Origin: Heterotrichella gracilis
Lineage: Eukaryota > Sar > Xanthophyceae > Tribonematales > Xanthonemataceae
NCBI GenBank assembly: GCA_032358255.1
Contig: JAULBX010015422.1
Span: 28,983-92,982 of the forward strand
Reading direction: 5' to 3'
DNA: 64,000 bases
Shown: one piece after another, positions 11,994 through 24,000 of the stretch
How positions within the stretch are numbered: the first letter of the stretch is position 1
Layout: each line of letters begins with the position of its first letter
Position numbers and translations under genes: made by a program
The notes under the pieces: generated by a model
The model's database searches: none
The model's input: the letters and a program-made list of their open reading frames with translations, nothing else
What the model was told of the DNA's origin: nothing

Positions 11994-13651
11994 ATGCACC
12001 AGAAGATGGATGTCTTAAAGCACTCGTATGGCCTGTCTGATGGTGAAGAGGACGAGGTTGATCAGCCTTGCAGCAGCACACACGCAGACCCTACCCAAGT
12101 AGCACTACACTCCACTGGGCAAAACCTCCAACCACGGCAGAAGCAAAGCGGACAGAAGCGGAAGATTTCCTTTGCAATGCTAACCAAACACGGGTGAGCA
12201 GCTGCATGCCCTGTCATCGTCTGCTTCATCAGCTGCTGGCTGCTTGGCATGTGCAGGCATGTGGGGCATATGCATGCATATACTTGGGCTAAATACAAAT
12301 TACAAATTACAAATTACACTTCTATATTTGTGGGCGCCCTAGCTTGGATAGACGTATTTACCAATAGCGACCACACGCCATATACGTCTGTCTCTCAGGG
12401 CCAGCCTCACGTGCAGGCAAGTAAAGCGCCCACGTGATATTCACCAACCTATTTTTGGATACACCCAGGTTTCAGGGAGGTCCATCCATCCTAGAGGTCC
12501 CAGACCCGGACCGACCCAAAGAACCTACACAGGACAAGGGGGCTAAGGGCAAGCGCACAGCACTCGATGACAGTGCAGCAGCGGGTCCATTGGGGCAGGA
12601 AGGGGAGGGGGAAATGCCAGGCGAAGGAGGCGGGAAGTCAGGCGTTGGCCCTGCCAAGCCCAGAAATATGGCTGATGTGGGGATGGAAGGTGCGCGGTGG
12701 TGGCCGTTGCCCATGCATGTATATACAAAACCCTAAAACCCTAAACCCTAAATATTGAATTCTACCCAGACAGTCATTGGTTTGCCCGGTCCAAACCATA
12801 TCGATTCCTACGCATGTTTGCACCTAATCCTTGTCCGACTGTTATGCATACTTAGTCCTAAGCATACCCCACCACCTGACCTCCTTCATACACCCCTGAT
12901 TGGTACACCCCCTGATGGTGATTTCACTCCTCCTTTTGGCCAGAGTTCTGGGAGAAGCCCAAGGTGGTGACTGACAGCGATTGGAGAGGGGAGGAGCTGC
13001 GGGCGGGTGCCGAGGCATGGCTGCAATACAAGCTTGACACACATGAGGCGCTGGATGTGTCCATGTATGCAGGTGGGTGTCTGTGTGTCAATGCAGAGGG
13101 TGGGGGGGTAGAGGGAGGGGGTAGGACGATGGAGGGAGGGGCCATGCATCGATGTATGCAAATGGTTGTAATAAATTAGCTTTATAATACCCTCTAGTGA
13201 TTCTCTCAAGGATGTATCTATTTATCCTTTTCTTCCTCCATTTATTCTCTCCTTGACTGGTCTAGGAGGGCTATTAGGGCCACATGGGCTGCCCTGACAG
13301 CAGTCAGGTTCAAGGACAAAACACATCTAGAAATGATAGCACCAATGCGAGGACGGAGTTGAATGGCGCAAGTGCAAGGCTGGATGCTAATTGGCTGTGA
13401 TGCCAGGTAACTGCTTCCAAGGACATCATGATTTATTTTATTTTCAGGACCAGTTTTCAACGCACGTGTTCCAGAACAGGCTGTGCTTTATTTTTGGTTT
13501 ACAATAAATGACAAGTTTTCATCAATCTTGGTGTGCAGGTGCCGCCAGCGATGAGCAGGAGCACCAGCGGAGGGCACGCGAGGCACTGAAAGCAAAGCGA
13601 GCAAAAGCAAATGCGGGCCTGCCAGTCCCAGGCCGCGCACAACTACGATGA
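11994..13651 (+). CDS. Unrecognised charged protein, probably nuclear
   Basis: Four exons join in phase: 11994-12193, 12469-12689, 12944-13072 and 13539-13651 (220 aa). I do not recognise the family. The N-terminus has LKHSYGLSDGEEDEVDQP, then a KQSGQKRKISFAML basic patch. A Pro/Asp and Gly/Glu-rich low-complexity middle follows (PDPDRPKEP, GEGEMPGEGGGKSG). The compact, likely conserved core is EEFWEKPKVVTDSDWRGEEL followed by AWLQYKLDTHEALDVSMYAG, ending in a basic Arg/Lys/Ala tail (RRAREALKAKRAKA). Charge pattern and basic clusters suggest a nuclear protein, but that is inference. An in-frame ATG at 12006 is an alternative start. TGTAA at 13712-13716 lies 60 bases past the stop. Confidence 0.7.
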
Positions 13652-15089
13652 CCCGTGTGCATGCGTTCAGAATCCATTTTAGGGCATGGTTGCTGCAGCA
13701 CCGCGCATGCATGTAACAAACCAGGTCCTCTTTTGGATAGTTTGTATTTGTACACTTCTAGTCTGGGGCCTTGCTTAGGTGCTATGCCCTTCTCACCAAC
13801 GCAATCCAAACAAGTACTCGACTGGCTGCTGCCCGGCCTATCAGTGGTTTTCAACATTGCTGGCTGGGGGCGTTCTGTTTCTTTGTTTCTTCTTTCTTTC
13901 TTTTAATCGTTACTGCAGATTTGTTAAAAAGCGAAGATTCAAATTGGTGCTTGACAGTGTACACTAGCGAATCTCATCATCAATTATGATTATCACATGC
14001 ATCCAGTCAAAATGCTGTTGAACATCGTCATTGCTGAGGACTGTGGCTCTAACAACATGCACCTATGCAGAAAGTTTGCGAGCATTTGTGAACAAAGCTG
14101 GCACCAGAAAATGTACACCTGATTTATCAGTCTATAAGTCTTGCGCTTAACATTTAATTCAGATGAAATGCGCAAGCGCAGGTCCTGGGGTTAAACACCG
14201 TTATGGCATGTGTAACTATCGAAATGTAATCATGTGCGCAGTAGATGCGCAATGACCTCTGAGGTCAGCTGAGTCAGCCTGTTCACCACCTATAGTGCAC
14301 TTTAGCTCAGCTAGATAGACAGCCTGTCTACCAACCTGAAGTAAGATGCCATCTATGATAGGGCGTGCGCATCTAGCTGTGCCCCCCCTATACTATACGT
14401 GAGCGGCTGTGAAACAAGCTGACACATATAAAGCAAATTGGAATCATGCAGTGCTACTGCTAAACCTGCAATGCTACTCCTGATCATATCCTGCAATGCT
14501 ACTTTTTTGGCAAAACCACTGCATCTTGTGCACCCACAGGATACCTATGGGTGACTGAGGCACCTGATGAAAGGGTATGTCTGCATCAAAGGGTATGTCT
14601 GCATCTGATTCAGGTCCTACTATGATAGGGCAATGCATGGTACCATAATCTGTTAAGTAACTCTGAAACTGCGCGGTACTGCTTAGCTAGACGCATTGCA
14701 CCTGGTGGTCCACGAATATCAATGGCACAAAAAGGCAAGCTGATTGGACCACATCAAGTGACACATCCAATGTCTGCACCAGGTCTTGCTACACTAGGGC
14801 AATCATTGTGCAATACGAATCGTGTCATACTCCGTTTTGTAAGCCTCAAAGTACGCCATACTGAGTGGCCAGGCGCATTGCCCCACGCATGTCAATGCAG
14901 AAAAAAACTTTAAGCATGCTGATTGATCGAAAATCAATTGACATCCAATGGATGAGATTGTTGCACATGGGCTTGCAGGCCACTGAAATGTTGCACTGGG
15001 AGCCCATTTGGCCCCAGTAATTGAAAAAGAGAAAATACCTCGTAATATTTGGTACCTGCCGCTGACGGACGACGATGGAGTGTAGGTAG
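13652..15089. other. Non-coding stretch, right part duplicated at about 17.77-18.27 kb
   Basis: No gene supported. From about 14395 the sequence matches 17770-18269 (for example gtctgcaccaggtcttgcta at 14774 and 17932), so it is the 3' flank of the duplicated F-box unit. Confidence 0.7.
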
Positions 15090-16803
15090 TCACATGGGTT
15101 GTTGGTGCAGCGTGCTTGTCTTATCCTCATGCACACCTTGCGCAACAGTAAGGGTGATGACCCCTGCCTCCACATGAGCCATAGCCTCAGGCCAATGCAT
15201 CCGCACCATGTGGCCCTCCACCCACCGCATGGCAGCTACTAGGCCGCCGCCATCATCGGCCACCCCCGCCGCCACCTTCCTTGCTAGCTCCTGCATGCTG
15301 AGGCGCCCCACTTGTTGCTGCACCTTCAGCTCCGGCAGCTGCACATTGGGGGGGTCTAGCACTATTTCCCACCCCTGCCCTACCACCCGCACCTGCTTGT
15401 CATGCTCCTCGAGGCGTAAACCAGGGTGTAGAGGGGCGGTGAGCGTCACGCCACGGCAATGTGGAGTGTACACTTCGATGGTGTTGGGCAAGGCTGGCAG
15501 ATGGATATAGTCTTGCTCTGCAAAATCCTCGTCCAAGCCTTTGGTCCAGACCTCCAGTCGCTGAACCGTGGCTGGTATGTGGGGCATCAGCCGTGTCGCT
15601 ATGGGCTGAGAATCGCCGTGCCACAGGCAAAAGGCGCGCACAGATGGCAGGAATTGAGCCCAATCATCCTCCCCCAGCAAAGGGCGTGAGTTTGGTTTTT
15701 CACGGGTGATGAGGATGAACTTCTGCAGACCAGCGGGCCACCAGGGGGACCCCTGCGGGAGCCCCAGAGTTGCGTCCCGGGTTATCATAGTCAGGGCGGT
15801 CAGCGCTGCTGCAGGGCGCAGGTCCAATGAGAGCTCTGCATTGGTGACTGTCAGAAGCAGGCTGCGCAGCTGGGGAAGGCTGTTGAGAGGAAGGCGCCAT
15901 GTGTTGGAAGCCAGGAGGGTGGTGTGGCTCAATCCTGCTACACCCATGCTGAGCTCGGCCTCTACCACAGAGGGCAGTGGTGGGAGTGGATGGGGGGTGG
16001 CAAAGGGTACGGCAGGCCTGGGATAGTGCAGCAGCTCCAGAGAAAGGCTGGTGAGCGCTGTCAGGTGGCTGAGAGGTGCATAGATCGCCGCCCAGCGCTC
16101 CTGGTCGATTGCAGCACGGCTATCTGGATCTTGTGCCCAAAGTGGTCTGCGAAGCAAGGTCACTGATAGACCCAACACCTCCAGCCGATGCAGGCGTGCA
16201 ATTGCTGCAAAGAGTGCCTCAAAGCGCTGCGCAGGTGTATCCGAGAAGTCCTCCACTTCGAGGCGCAACACCTGCGCTCGTGCAGGCGCCATGGCAGTCA
16301 CCATGCCCAGGTACGTCTCAACCTCGCAGGAGAAGCGGAGGCACAGCTCCCTTGTGAAGTGCAGGTGCTCGGGCAGCCTTTCGGTTGGGCCCACTTGCTC
16401 CTCCACCCACCACCTCCCACAGCACGCCTTGGTGGACCAGCAGGCTGTGCCAGCGCTTGCACACGGTGGTGGCGCGAGTGCGTTCAGCCATGTCCAGGCA
16501 CAGAAGCACCTACGGATGGGAGCAGTAAAGGCACTGTTGTAGCTCTATCACTATTATGCTATGTGTTCACGGTGCATATAAGACTTCTAGAACAGGCAAG
16601 CATGGCAGGTGTTGTTGGTACCCAAGTAAGAAGGCTATTTACAGTTCACAAGTTTGCAAGGGGATAAGTATAAGCCATAAAACTGTTGTTTGGTCCACCA
16701 CACATTACACCATGCACAGCACTACCTGTGTCAGAGCGTCATCAGGTAGGCTGTGGATGTGAGCAGACTGCGATGCCTCTTCTGGGGGGTCCAGTGAGGC
16801 CAT
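15090..16803 (-). pseudogene. F-box / Leu-rich protein, copy 1, frameshifted after the F-box
   Basis: Minus strand. Exon 1 is 16726-16803 (starts MASLDPPEEASQSAH, ends IHSLPDDALTQ) and exon 2 is 15090-16509. Joined, they give an F-box: SLPDDALTQVLLCLDMAERT, then CKRWHSLLVHQGVLWE. Relative to copy 2, five bases are missing around 16405-16410, which throws the F-box out of frame with the long Leu-rich body (open from 16406 to 15090, about 438 codons). The body has LRR-like runs (LTALTSLSLELL, LPQLRSLLLTVTNAELSLDL). F-box proteins recruit substrates to SCF ubiquitin ligases. As read this is a broken gene; the body could still be expressed from an internal start, or the gap could be a sequencing error. 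Confidence 0.75.
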
Positions 16804-18269
16804 GGCTGGGGTTGATTCAGTTGGGTTGCGAAGGTTGGTTTAAGAGGAACCAACACGTTGTATCAAGACCTCTTTGGGTTCGAAGTATGGTGTTGGGTGT
16901 TGGCAGCCCAAGTTCAAAGTTGAGTTGGCGCGAAACTCCCTGTTCAGTGTAAGGACCCACACTCCAACTGTCCCACACAGAGGCCTACCCACCAACAAGA
17001 CTTCGTGTATAGCTGTTGTAATATTGTGTTCAGACGTGATGAGATGCTCAAGGCTGTGCGGGCATATTGGCCTTCAGATTGCCATATGCATGCATGCACG
17101 CGAAACGTACGTACAAAGGTTGTGGAGAGCCCTTGTGCTTTGTATATACGTGTTTCTTAGTGTATCCTTATCAAATGTTGTGGGTTATTGTGCAAAGTGT
17201 GTCAATTAGTCGCCGCTCGGTATATTTACAAGGTAAAGAACCAGTCAGTCGGTGGTCACTCGGCACTGTGGGGAGTTATCACGATGGATGATGCCAATGG
17301 TCGTTGTATGTCCTGTGAACAAGTGTATGGCAGTTGAGGACGCAGATGGGTTGCAGCAGATGGGTTGGGACAGTGTGGGATATCCGTTACAAGGCTACAC
17401 CTGGCTTGGTCACTCGGCATGGTTTGGGCGCCAGTTCACCCGCATGTACTTTTACTTGGCCACTCCTATCCTTGCCGAGTTTAAAGGTGACTAGGTTTTA
17501 ACTATGGTATCGATATTCCTAGGAATCAGTAAGCCAGAGCACATATCGTTGACGTGTCAAGACAACGGCACTGGGGCGGTGGCATGCTTGCATTCCTTTC
17601 TCACTTGCTTTACTGCAGTCACACCCAACCTGCGTGCCCCGTTTGCCACAAAGCCCAAGATGGCATTAAAAACTGCTTCGGTGGCTGCACACACCCTGCT
17701 GTACAAGGTGTCATCCTTTTTCACTGCGCCATGACTCGTGGTTCATGCTGTTGCTAAAAGCTAGGTAAAAGTTGTACTCGCAAGCAGCTGTAAACAAAGC
17801 TGACGCATTGCAACCTGCAGTACAACTACTTATCATATCTTGCAACGCTAATTGGGGAAATGCACATGAATGATGTGCACCCGCAGAACGCCAGTGGGCA
17901 CCTAGGAACCTGCCTCAGGTCAAAGGGTATGTCTGCACCAGGTCTTGCTACGCTAGAGCAATGCATCCAACCATGAGCCATTTTACATGCATCGTGTCAT
18001 ACCATACTACGTTAACTCTGAAAATGTACTACACTGAGTGGCCATGCAAGTCAATGGCCAAAATAGGAAGCTGATTGGACTAAAGCAATTGACATCTAAT
18101 GCCATTGGGTGAGAATGCTGCACATGGTCTTGCAGGCCACTGGAATGTTCCACCGGGAACCCACTGGCCTCATTGAATAAAAAAACAGTTAAAAACTGGT
18201 TATAACTGGTACCTGCCACTGGCTAATGAGGATAAAAGTGAAGTCATGGGTTGGTGTAGCGTGCTCATC
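16804..18269. other. Upstream flank of F-box copy 1, spacer, and 3' flank of copy 2
   Basis: No coding gene supported. About 16804-17245 matches 19920-20360, and about 17770-18269 matches 14395-15089. About 17246-17769 is unique spacer. Confidence 0.65.
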
Positions 18270-19919
18270 TTACACGCAGACACCATTAACGTGACACCTG
18301 CACATGGCCAGGCTGATGACCCCTGCCCCCACACGAGCCTTGGCTTCAATCCAATGCAGCCGCGCCATGTGGCCCTCCACCCACCGCAAAGCGGCTAGCC
18401 TGCCGCCATCATCCTCCACCCCCGTGGCCAGCTGCTTTACTAGCTCCTCCAAGCTGCTGTACCTCCCTTGGGGCTGCAGCAGCACCTCTGGTAGCCGCTC
18501 GCTGGGACTGTATACCACTATCTCCCACCCCTGCCCTACCACCCGCACCAGCTTCTCATGCTCCAGCAGGCAGAAACCGGGATGTAGGGGGGCGGTGAGG
18601 GTCACGCCAGGGCAGTGGGGAGCGCTCATAGAGGTGAGGTTGGGCAAGGCTGGCAGGTGAATGTTATCCTGGTCCGTCAGGTCCCCGTCCTTGTTGCCCA
18701 TTACAACCAGCTTCTGAAGCGTGGCTGGTGTATGGGGCAGTAGCCGCGACCCCGTGGGCTGAGAAGCATTGAAGCACAGGCCCAGGATGCGCATCGGTGG
18801 CAGGAATCGAGCCCAGTCATCGTCCGCCAACAAAGGAGTTGCGTGGGGGCCACCAGGGTGTGGATGACCCCTGTGGCAGCTGTACTGTGGAGCCGCTCAG
18901 AAACAGCGTGAGGCCGGTCAGCGCTGTTGCAGGTCGCAGGTCCAATGTGAGCTCTGCATTCGCCACTGTCAAAAGCAGGCTGCGCAGCTGAGGCAGACTG
19001 CTGAGAGGGAGGCGCCCAGCGTTTGGATTCTGGGGGTTGGTGGACATCGCACCCATGCTGAGTTTGGCATGAACCACTGCAGGCAGCAGTGGGAGCGGGT
19101 GGAGAGTGGCGTAAACGGATCCAGCCTCTGAGCTGTGCATCACGTCCAAAGAAAGGCTGGTGAGCGCTGTCAGGTGGCTGAGGGGTAGGTATGCCGATGC
19201 CCAGTCGTCATCCTCATCTGCAGCACTGCCCTCCAGATCTTGTGCTTCAGGGACCGGTGCGGCAGACGGCAAGGTCGCTGACACACCCAACTCCTGCAGC
19301 CGAGGCAGGCGTGCCACTGCTGCAAAGAGCGCCTCAAGCTGCCGCGCAGGTGTTTCCTTGACACTCTGAGCTCGGAGGCAAAGCACTTGCTCGCGTGCGG
19401 GCGCCATGGCAGTCACCAAGCCCAAGCACGTCTCAACATCGCAGTGGAAGCATAGGCGCAGCTCCCTTGTGAAGTGCAGGTGCCTGGGCAGCCTGTCGGT
19501 TGGGTCCACTTGCTCCTGCACCTCACCCACCAGCTCCCACAGCACGCCTTGGTGGACCAGCAGGCTGTGCCAGCGCTTGCACACGGCGGTGGCACGGGTA
19601 CGTTCAGCCATGTCCAGGCAAAGCAGCACCTACGGAAAGGAGCAGAAAGAGCGCTGTTGTAGCTCTATCACTGTTATTCTATGTGTTTATGGTGCATACA
19701 AGAGCAGACAAGCAGTTGCATAGCAGGTGTTGCTAGTAACCATGTCCAGAAGGCTGTTTACAGATCAACAATTTGCAAGGGGAAACTCATAAGCCAGGTA
19801 ATAGTTGTTTGGTATACTATACATAACACAACGCGCACTACCTGTGCCAGAACGCCATCAGGCAGACTGTGGATATGAGCAGACTGCGATGCCTCTTCAG
19901 GATGGTCCAGTGAGGCCAT
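18270..19919 (-). pseudogene. F-box / Leu-rich protein, copy 2, broken in the Leu-rich body
   Basis: Minus strand. Exon 1 is 19842-19919 (starts MASLDHPEEASQSAH, ends IHSLPDGVLAQ) and exon 2 begins at 19629. The F-box and first half are one open frame (19629-18817) without the copy 1 gap: VLLCLDMAERTRATAVCKRW, then ELVGEVQEQVDPTDRLP. Near 18838-18850 about 41 bases present in copy 1 (15682-15735) are missing, so the frame ends at 18817 and the C-terminal half (from LADDDWARFLPPMRILGLCF) lies in another frame (18833-18270). It is the paralogue of copy 1, disabled at a different point. Together the two copies contain every segment of one intact gene. Confidence 0.75.
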
Positions 19920-21030
19920 GGCTGGGATTGCTACAGATGGGCTCCGAAGATTGGTTTAGGAGGAACCAACATTGCTGTATCACGAACGCTTCCGGCTTTG
20001 TCGAAGTCTACTGTGCAGGCCAAGACCAAAGTTGAGCTGGCGCGAAACTCCGGTCCAGTAAAATGACTTACTTTCCGACTGTCCCACACAGAGTCCCAGT
20101 GACCAACAAGTCGTCATGTATAGCTGCTGTATCAGTTGTATTCGGACGTGAGCAGAAGTTTACGACTGTGGGGGGCATACTGGCCTTCAAATGTCATATG
20201 CATGCATGCGATCCGTACTACTACTACTAGGTTGTGGAGAGCCCTTGTGCTTTGGGTACACGGGTATGTTGTTTCCTCATGTATCCTTTCCGTCTTTCGT
20301 GGGTTCACCTGCAAAGTGTGTCAACCAGTCGCCGCTTTGTGTATTTGAAAGACCAAGTCAAATAGCTGCTGCCATATGCATGCATGCATTCGAACGCAAT
20401 CGTACAAAAGTGGCTTGGTCATCGTATCAGATATTACAAACCGCTGTATCGACACCTGGTTACGCTGAAACCTGTGGCGTGGTCCACCTTGAAAGACGAA
20501 AACAGGAGTAAGAGGATGGCACTAATGACTGCTACCACGCTCATTTGTCACGCCTTTCGACTTGCACATTACAGTGTTGGACACAATTTGAAAACAATGA
20601 ATCACTTGTCCGCTCAAAGCTGCACCGCAATCAATGCTGCACAGCTGTAGTGTACGATTCACCAGCAACCATGCAACCCCACTTGTATGAGGCAGTGCCA
20701 CCGACATGTACCCAAGCCCACGCCAAGTTCACAGTGATCAAACAATAGATATGGCTTGGCAAATGCACTCAACATCAGGCTCAGCCTGACTCTCGCCTGT
20801 GTGTCTAACCACAGGGAAAACTTCCATGCCTGCGCATGCATCACCCTGATCTCCCCTTCCCATGCCAGCTCCAGCCTTTCCCCCCCGCCAGCCACGCCAC
20901 CCCCCCCCCGCCGCCAGCACCACCCCGCGCCTCATCCATCTTGCCACAGGCCCCACCCAGGGTCTTAACCAAACCAGGTATCAACACCCTTGGTCCCAGC
21001 TAAGCCAGCCACACAGCCCGGCGCTGTCGC
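19920..21030. other. Upstream flank of F-box copy 2 and beta-adaptin 3' region
   Basis: No gene supported. The left part belongs to duplication unit 2 (to about 20360). A minus-strand TGTAA (plus-strand ttaca near 20569) is a possible beta-adaptin poly(A) signal, about 460 bases past the stop. Confidence 0.5.
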
Positions 21031-24000
21031 TCACGCCAGTGCGTCCCCCACCGCTGCAAATACCAGCGGCGCCAGGTCCGGCCTGTCGCCCTTGTAGAAG
21101 CAGTTGATCCCCTGCACACCCGAGTAGCGCAGCTCCATGAGCAGCTGGGTGGGGGCAGGGGGGGTGGCTGCGCGCGCCGTCACGTACAGGACCTGCTCGC
21201 CAGTGGGGGCCTGCGGGATGGGAGGGAGGGAGCGTGGTGAGGGTGGAGAATAGGGTTTAGGGTTCAAGGTGGCCGCGCACGCTGTCACACGCAGGAACCT
21301 ACTTGCCTGGGTCATGGTGGCAATGGGGAGCCGCATGACATGCTTAGGGTTACGGGGAGCAGAGTGGCCATATCCTAACTACCACATCGCCATAAACCCT
21401 AAGTGTCCTGTCCGTCATGACCAGGGCGTTCCTTGCCAACAGCTTAGCCTTGCTCGCATCCAACTGGCAAACACTAGCCATTCGACTTCCAGAAATCAAT
21501 TACTTCCCCAGTCACCACATGTGGCAAATGCAACCTGGCCCCCGCCACACCCGTACCGTCTTGTGCGCCATGACAAAGATGTTTTTTGCCGCCAGTTTGG
21601 CCTTGGTTGCCTCCACGTCGGTCACCGACACCGCCAGCTGGCTGCTGACCTCGTTGCTGTCAGGCAGTGCCTTCCAGGACTGCACAAACTGCGCCGCCTC
21701 GATCTTGCCGTCCTCCGTGAGCAGGCCCAGCAGGCTGATCTGGTCGTTGAAGTACAGCACGCCCTGCTGGTTGTTCTTCACGGCAACCTGCACAGGCGGG
21801 TGTAAAGTGTGTGTAAAAAACAAGAATATGTTTGTTTCCCAGCGAAGATTGTTTCATCGGCAGACAGAGGAAAAGTGTTAAGCTACGGTGTCAATGAAAA
21901 GCAAAGGATAAAAAGGGTAAAACACATAGTAAACAGTAAGGGTTGGGTGGCGGGAAGAGTCCATGACCCTAAACCCTAAACAGTCTTAAAGGAGATTTGC
22001 CATCCTGAAAAAAGGCTTGCACTGTCATGAAAGGAGGATTTGCTACCATGCATAACAGAGATATACACCCAGAGCCATACACCGGGCACCTGCGAGCCCC
22101 AAGCCCTGCATCTACACCCTACCTGCAGGAGTCCGTTGGCTGCGCCCGGTGACACCATCCCTGGGTTGACGGTAAGCGCCACACTGGCCTTGGAGGTGGC
22201 GCCGGGGGCAATGGAGCCCACCGGTACCGCTGGGTTGGCTGGCTGCAGCCCAAAGCTGTTCTTGTTGAACTGGATCATCACGCCGTCAACCACGCCACCG
22301 GTGCTGTTGGTGAAGGACATCTGAAGGGCACAATACACATGTGATATGTAAGGGTTTGTTTAGGGTTTTGGGGGTTGTGAGACTCGTGACGTGCAGTGAG
22401 TTTGCAGTGGATACATCCACAGCTAGCTCACATCTGGCAAAACAACTGAATATTGTGTATGACCTTGCATTAGTTAGTTAGTTACATGCATTGCAGCAAT
22501 GCAGCCAGATTAGCAGTCAGTCTTGCATATGCGGCGCCACGCTGCTTTCTCCTGGCACTGTTTGAACCACTTTTTTATCCAACGCGACTTGAGGTCCTGC
22601 TGGAGTAGCTGACCTTGCATGCCTTCTTCTTAATTAACCTTGCTTAATTACTGCACCCAAATAGGTATTGTGCACCCACCTGGTACACGATTTGTCCGTT
22701 GCTCCGCTGCACCTGGGCGCTGATGGCCAGGCCCTTGCCCTTGTCGCCAGGCAGCACCACGGGGAGCACAGGCTCGGCCAACGCAGGTGGAGGCGAGGGT
22801 TCGCCAAATGAGGCAAAGCCGAATGGATCGGCCGCCGCCGCCATTGCGGGTGCCGCCGCCGCTGGTGCAGGGGCTGTGCTGGGGGGGCCTAGGTCAAAGT
22901 CCCCTGCACACACATGATTGATCTAAGGGCCAGGCCAAACCGTGCCATGTCGAATAGCATAAGTGACGCATGCTCAAGGCCAGGCAAACATGTGTCATTG
23001 GTTGTTTCCCAGGGTGAATGGATGCAGCGCCCTCTTGTCCCCCAACCACCGTGTGGCGCCAATCAACATAATCAGTTCTCGCTCAGTGCTGAGGAATGCC
23101 CGCCACTTCCACAAGGCACGCGCCTGTTGAAGAACAGGCAGCAGGCATTCTATTCCATCCCATTCCCTTCATTTACTTTACCACCCCCAAACCGCACGCA
23201 CCTAGCAGGTCCAGTATGTTGCCGTTCGCCCCGCCCGAATGCGCCGGCGCGGCCGCCATGGGCGCCGGCGACCCCATGTCCATCAGATCCCCCAGCAGGT
23301 CCATCTGGGGCGCGGGTGCGGCGGGTGCGCGCGGCGCCGCTGCGTCTCCTCCTGCGGTTGAGGTTGTCTCCTCTTCCTCAAAGGTGGGCTTGTCCAGCTC
23401 CTCCGCCCGCTGCACCGCCATGCGCTGGCGGCTCACAAAGCCCTGCGGGAGGGCCACAAGTGGTCAAAAGGGGTGATTCACACCTTGTATATGCTGATGA
23501 AAGGATACTGAATTAAGGCGCCTCCTCCATGTCGGAGGTTGATTTGTGCAGCTCCTCCACCCGCTGCAAGGCCATGCCCTAGCGACTTACAAAGCCATGC
23601 GGAGGGGAGGGCTGCTGCCGTTCAAAAAACGCTTCCTTCCCCAGGGTTTCCCTCTTGAGGGTCACAAAACTTCAGCCAGGGAACCCCCGCAAGACCATTT
23701 GATGGAAGGTATCCACATCTGTTTGCTTGTGACTTCTGTCAAGATGACAAAGGCGCCCACCCCACCACACCCCACCACCACCACCACACACACCCCGCAC
23801 CTCTGGGCGCTTGTGGTACACAGACGACAGGTTGCCAATGTTCCTCAGCAGCTCCTGCAGCAGCGCCGGCTCAATGGCGTCAGAGGTGTCGCTGATGACG
23901 GGCTTCTCAGCAAGCACCACGTCCTTGGCAACCTGAGAACACAACAGGAGACAGATGATTAGTGGGGTTTTGATGCGAGACACAGCCTTGGCTCTTGGAC

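Larger units (their letters stand above)
14395..20360. repeat. Tandem segmental duplication, two ~2.6-2.85-kb units
   Basis: Unit 1 spans about 14395-17245 and unit 2 about 17770-20360, in the same orientation and offset by roughly 3.1-3.3 kb. Each unit carries the 3' flank, one F-box/Leu-rich gene, its 5' exon and an upstream stretch containing a catatgcatgcatgc motif and ggttgtggagagcccttgtgc. The ~520 bases between the units are not obviously repeated. Divergence is moderate, with many indels. Confidence 0.9.

Noticed and set aside
15090-16406. Long Leu-rich frame of F-box copy 1 taken as a complete gene starting at 16406
   Set aside because: The apparent start is a GTG, and copy 2 shows the true upstream sequence is an in-frame F-box, so this is the downstream half of a frameshifted gene.
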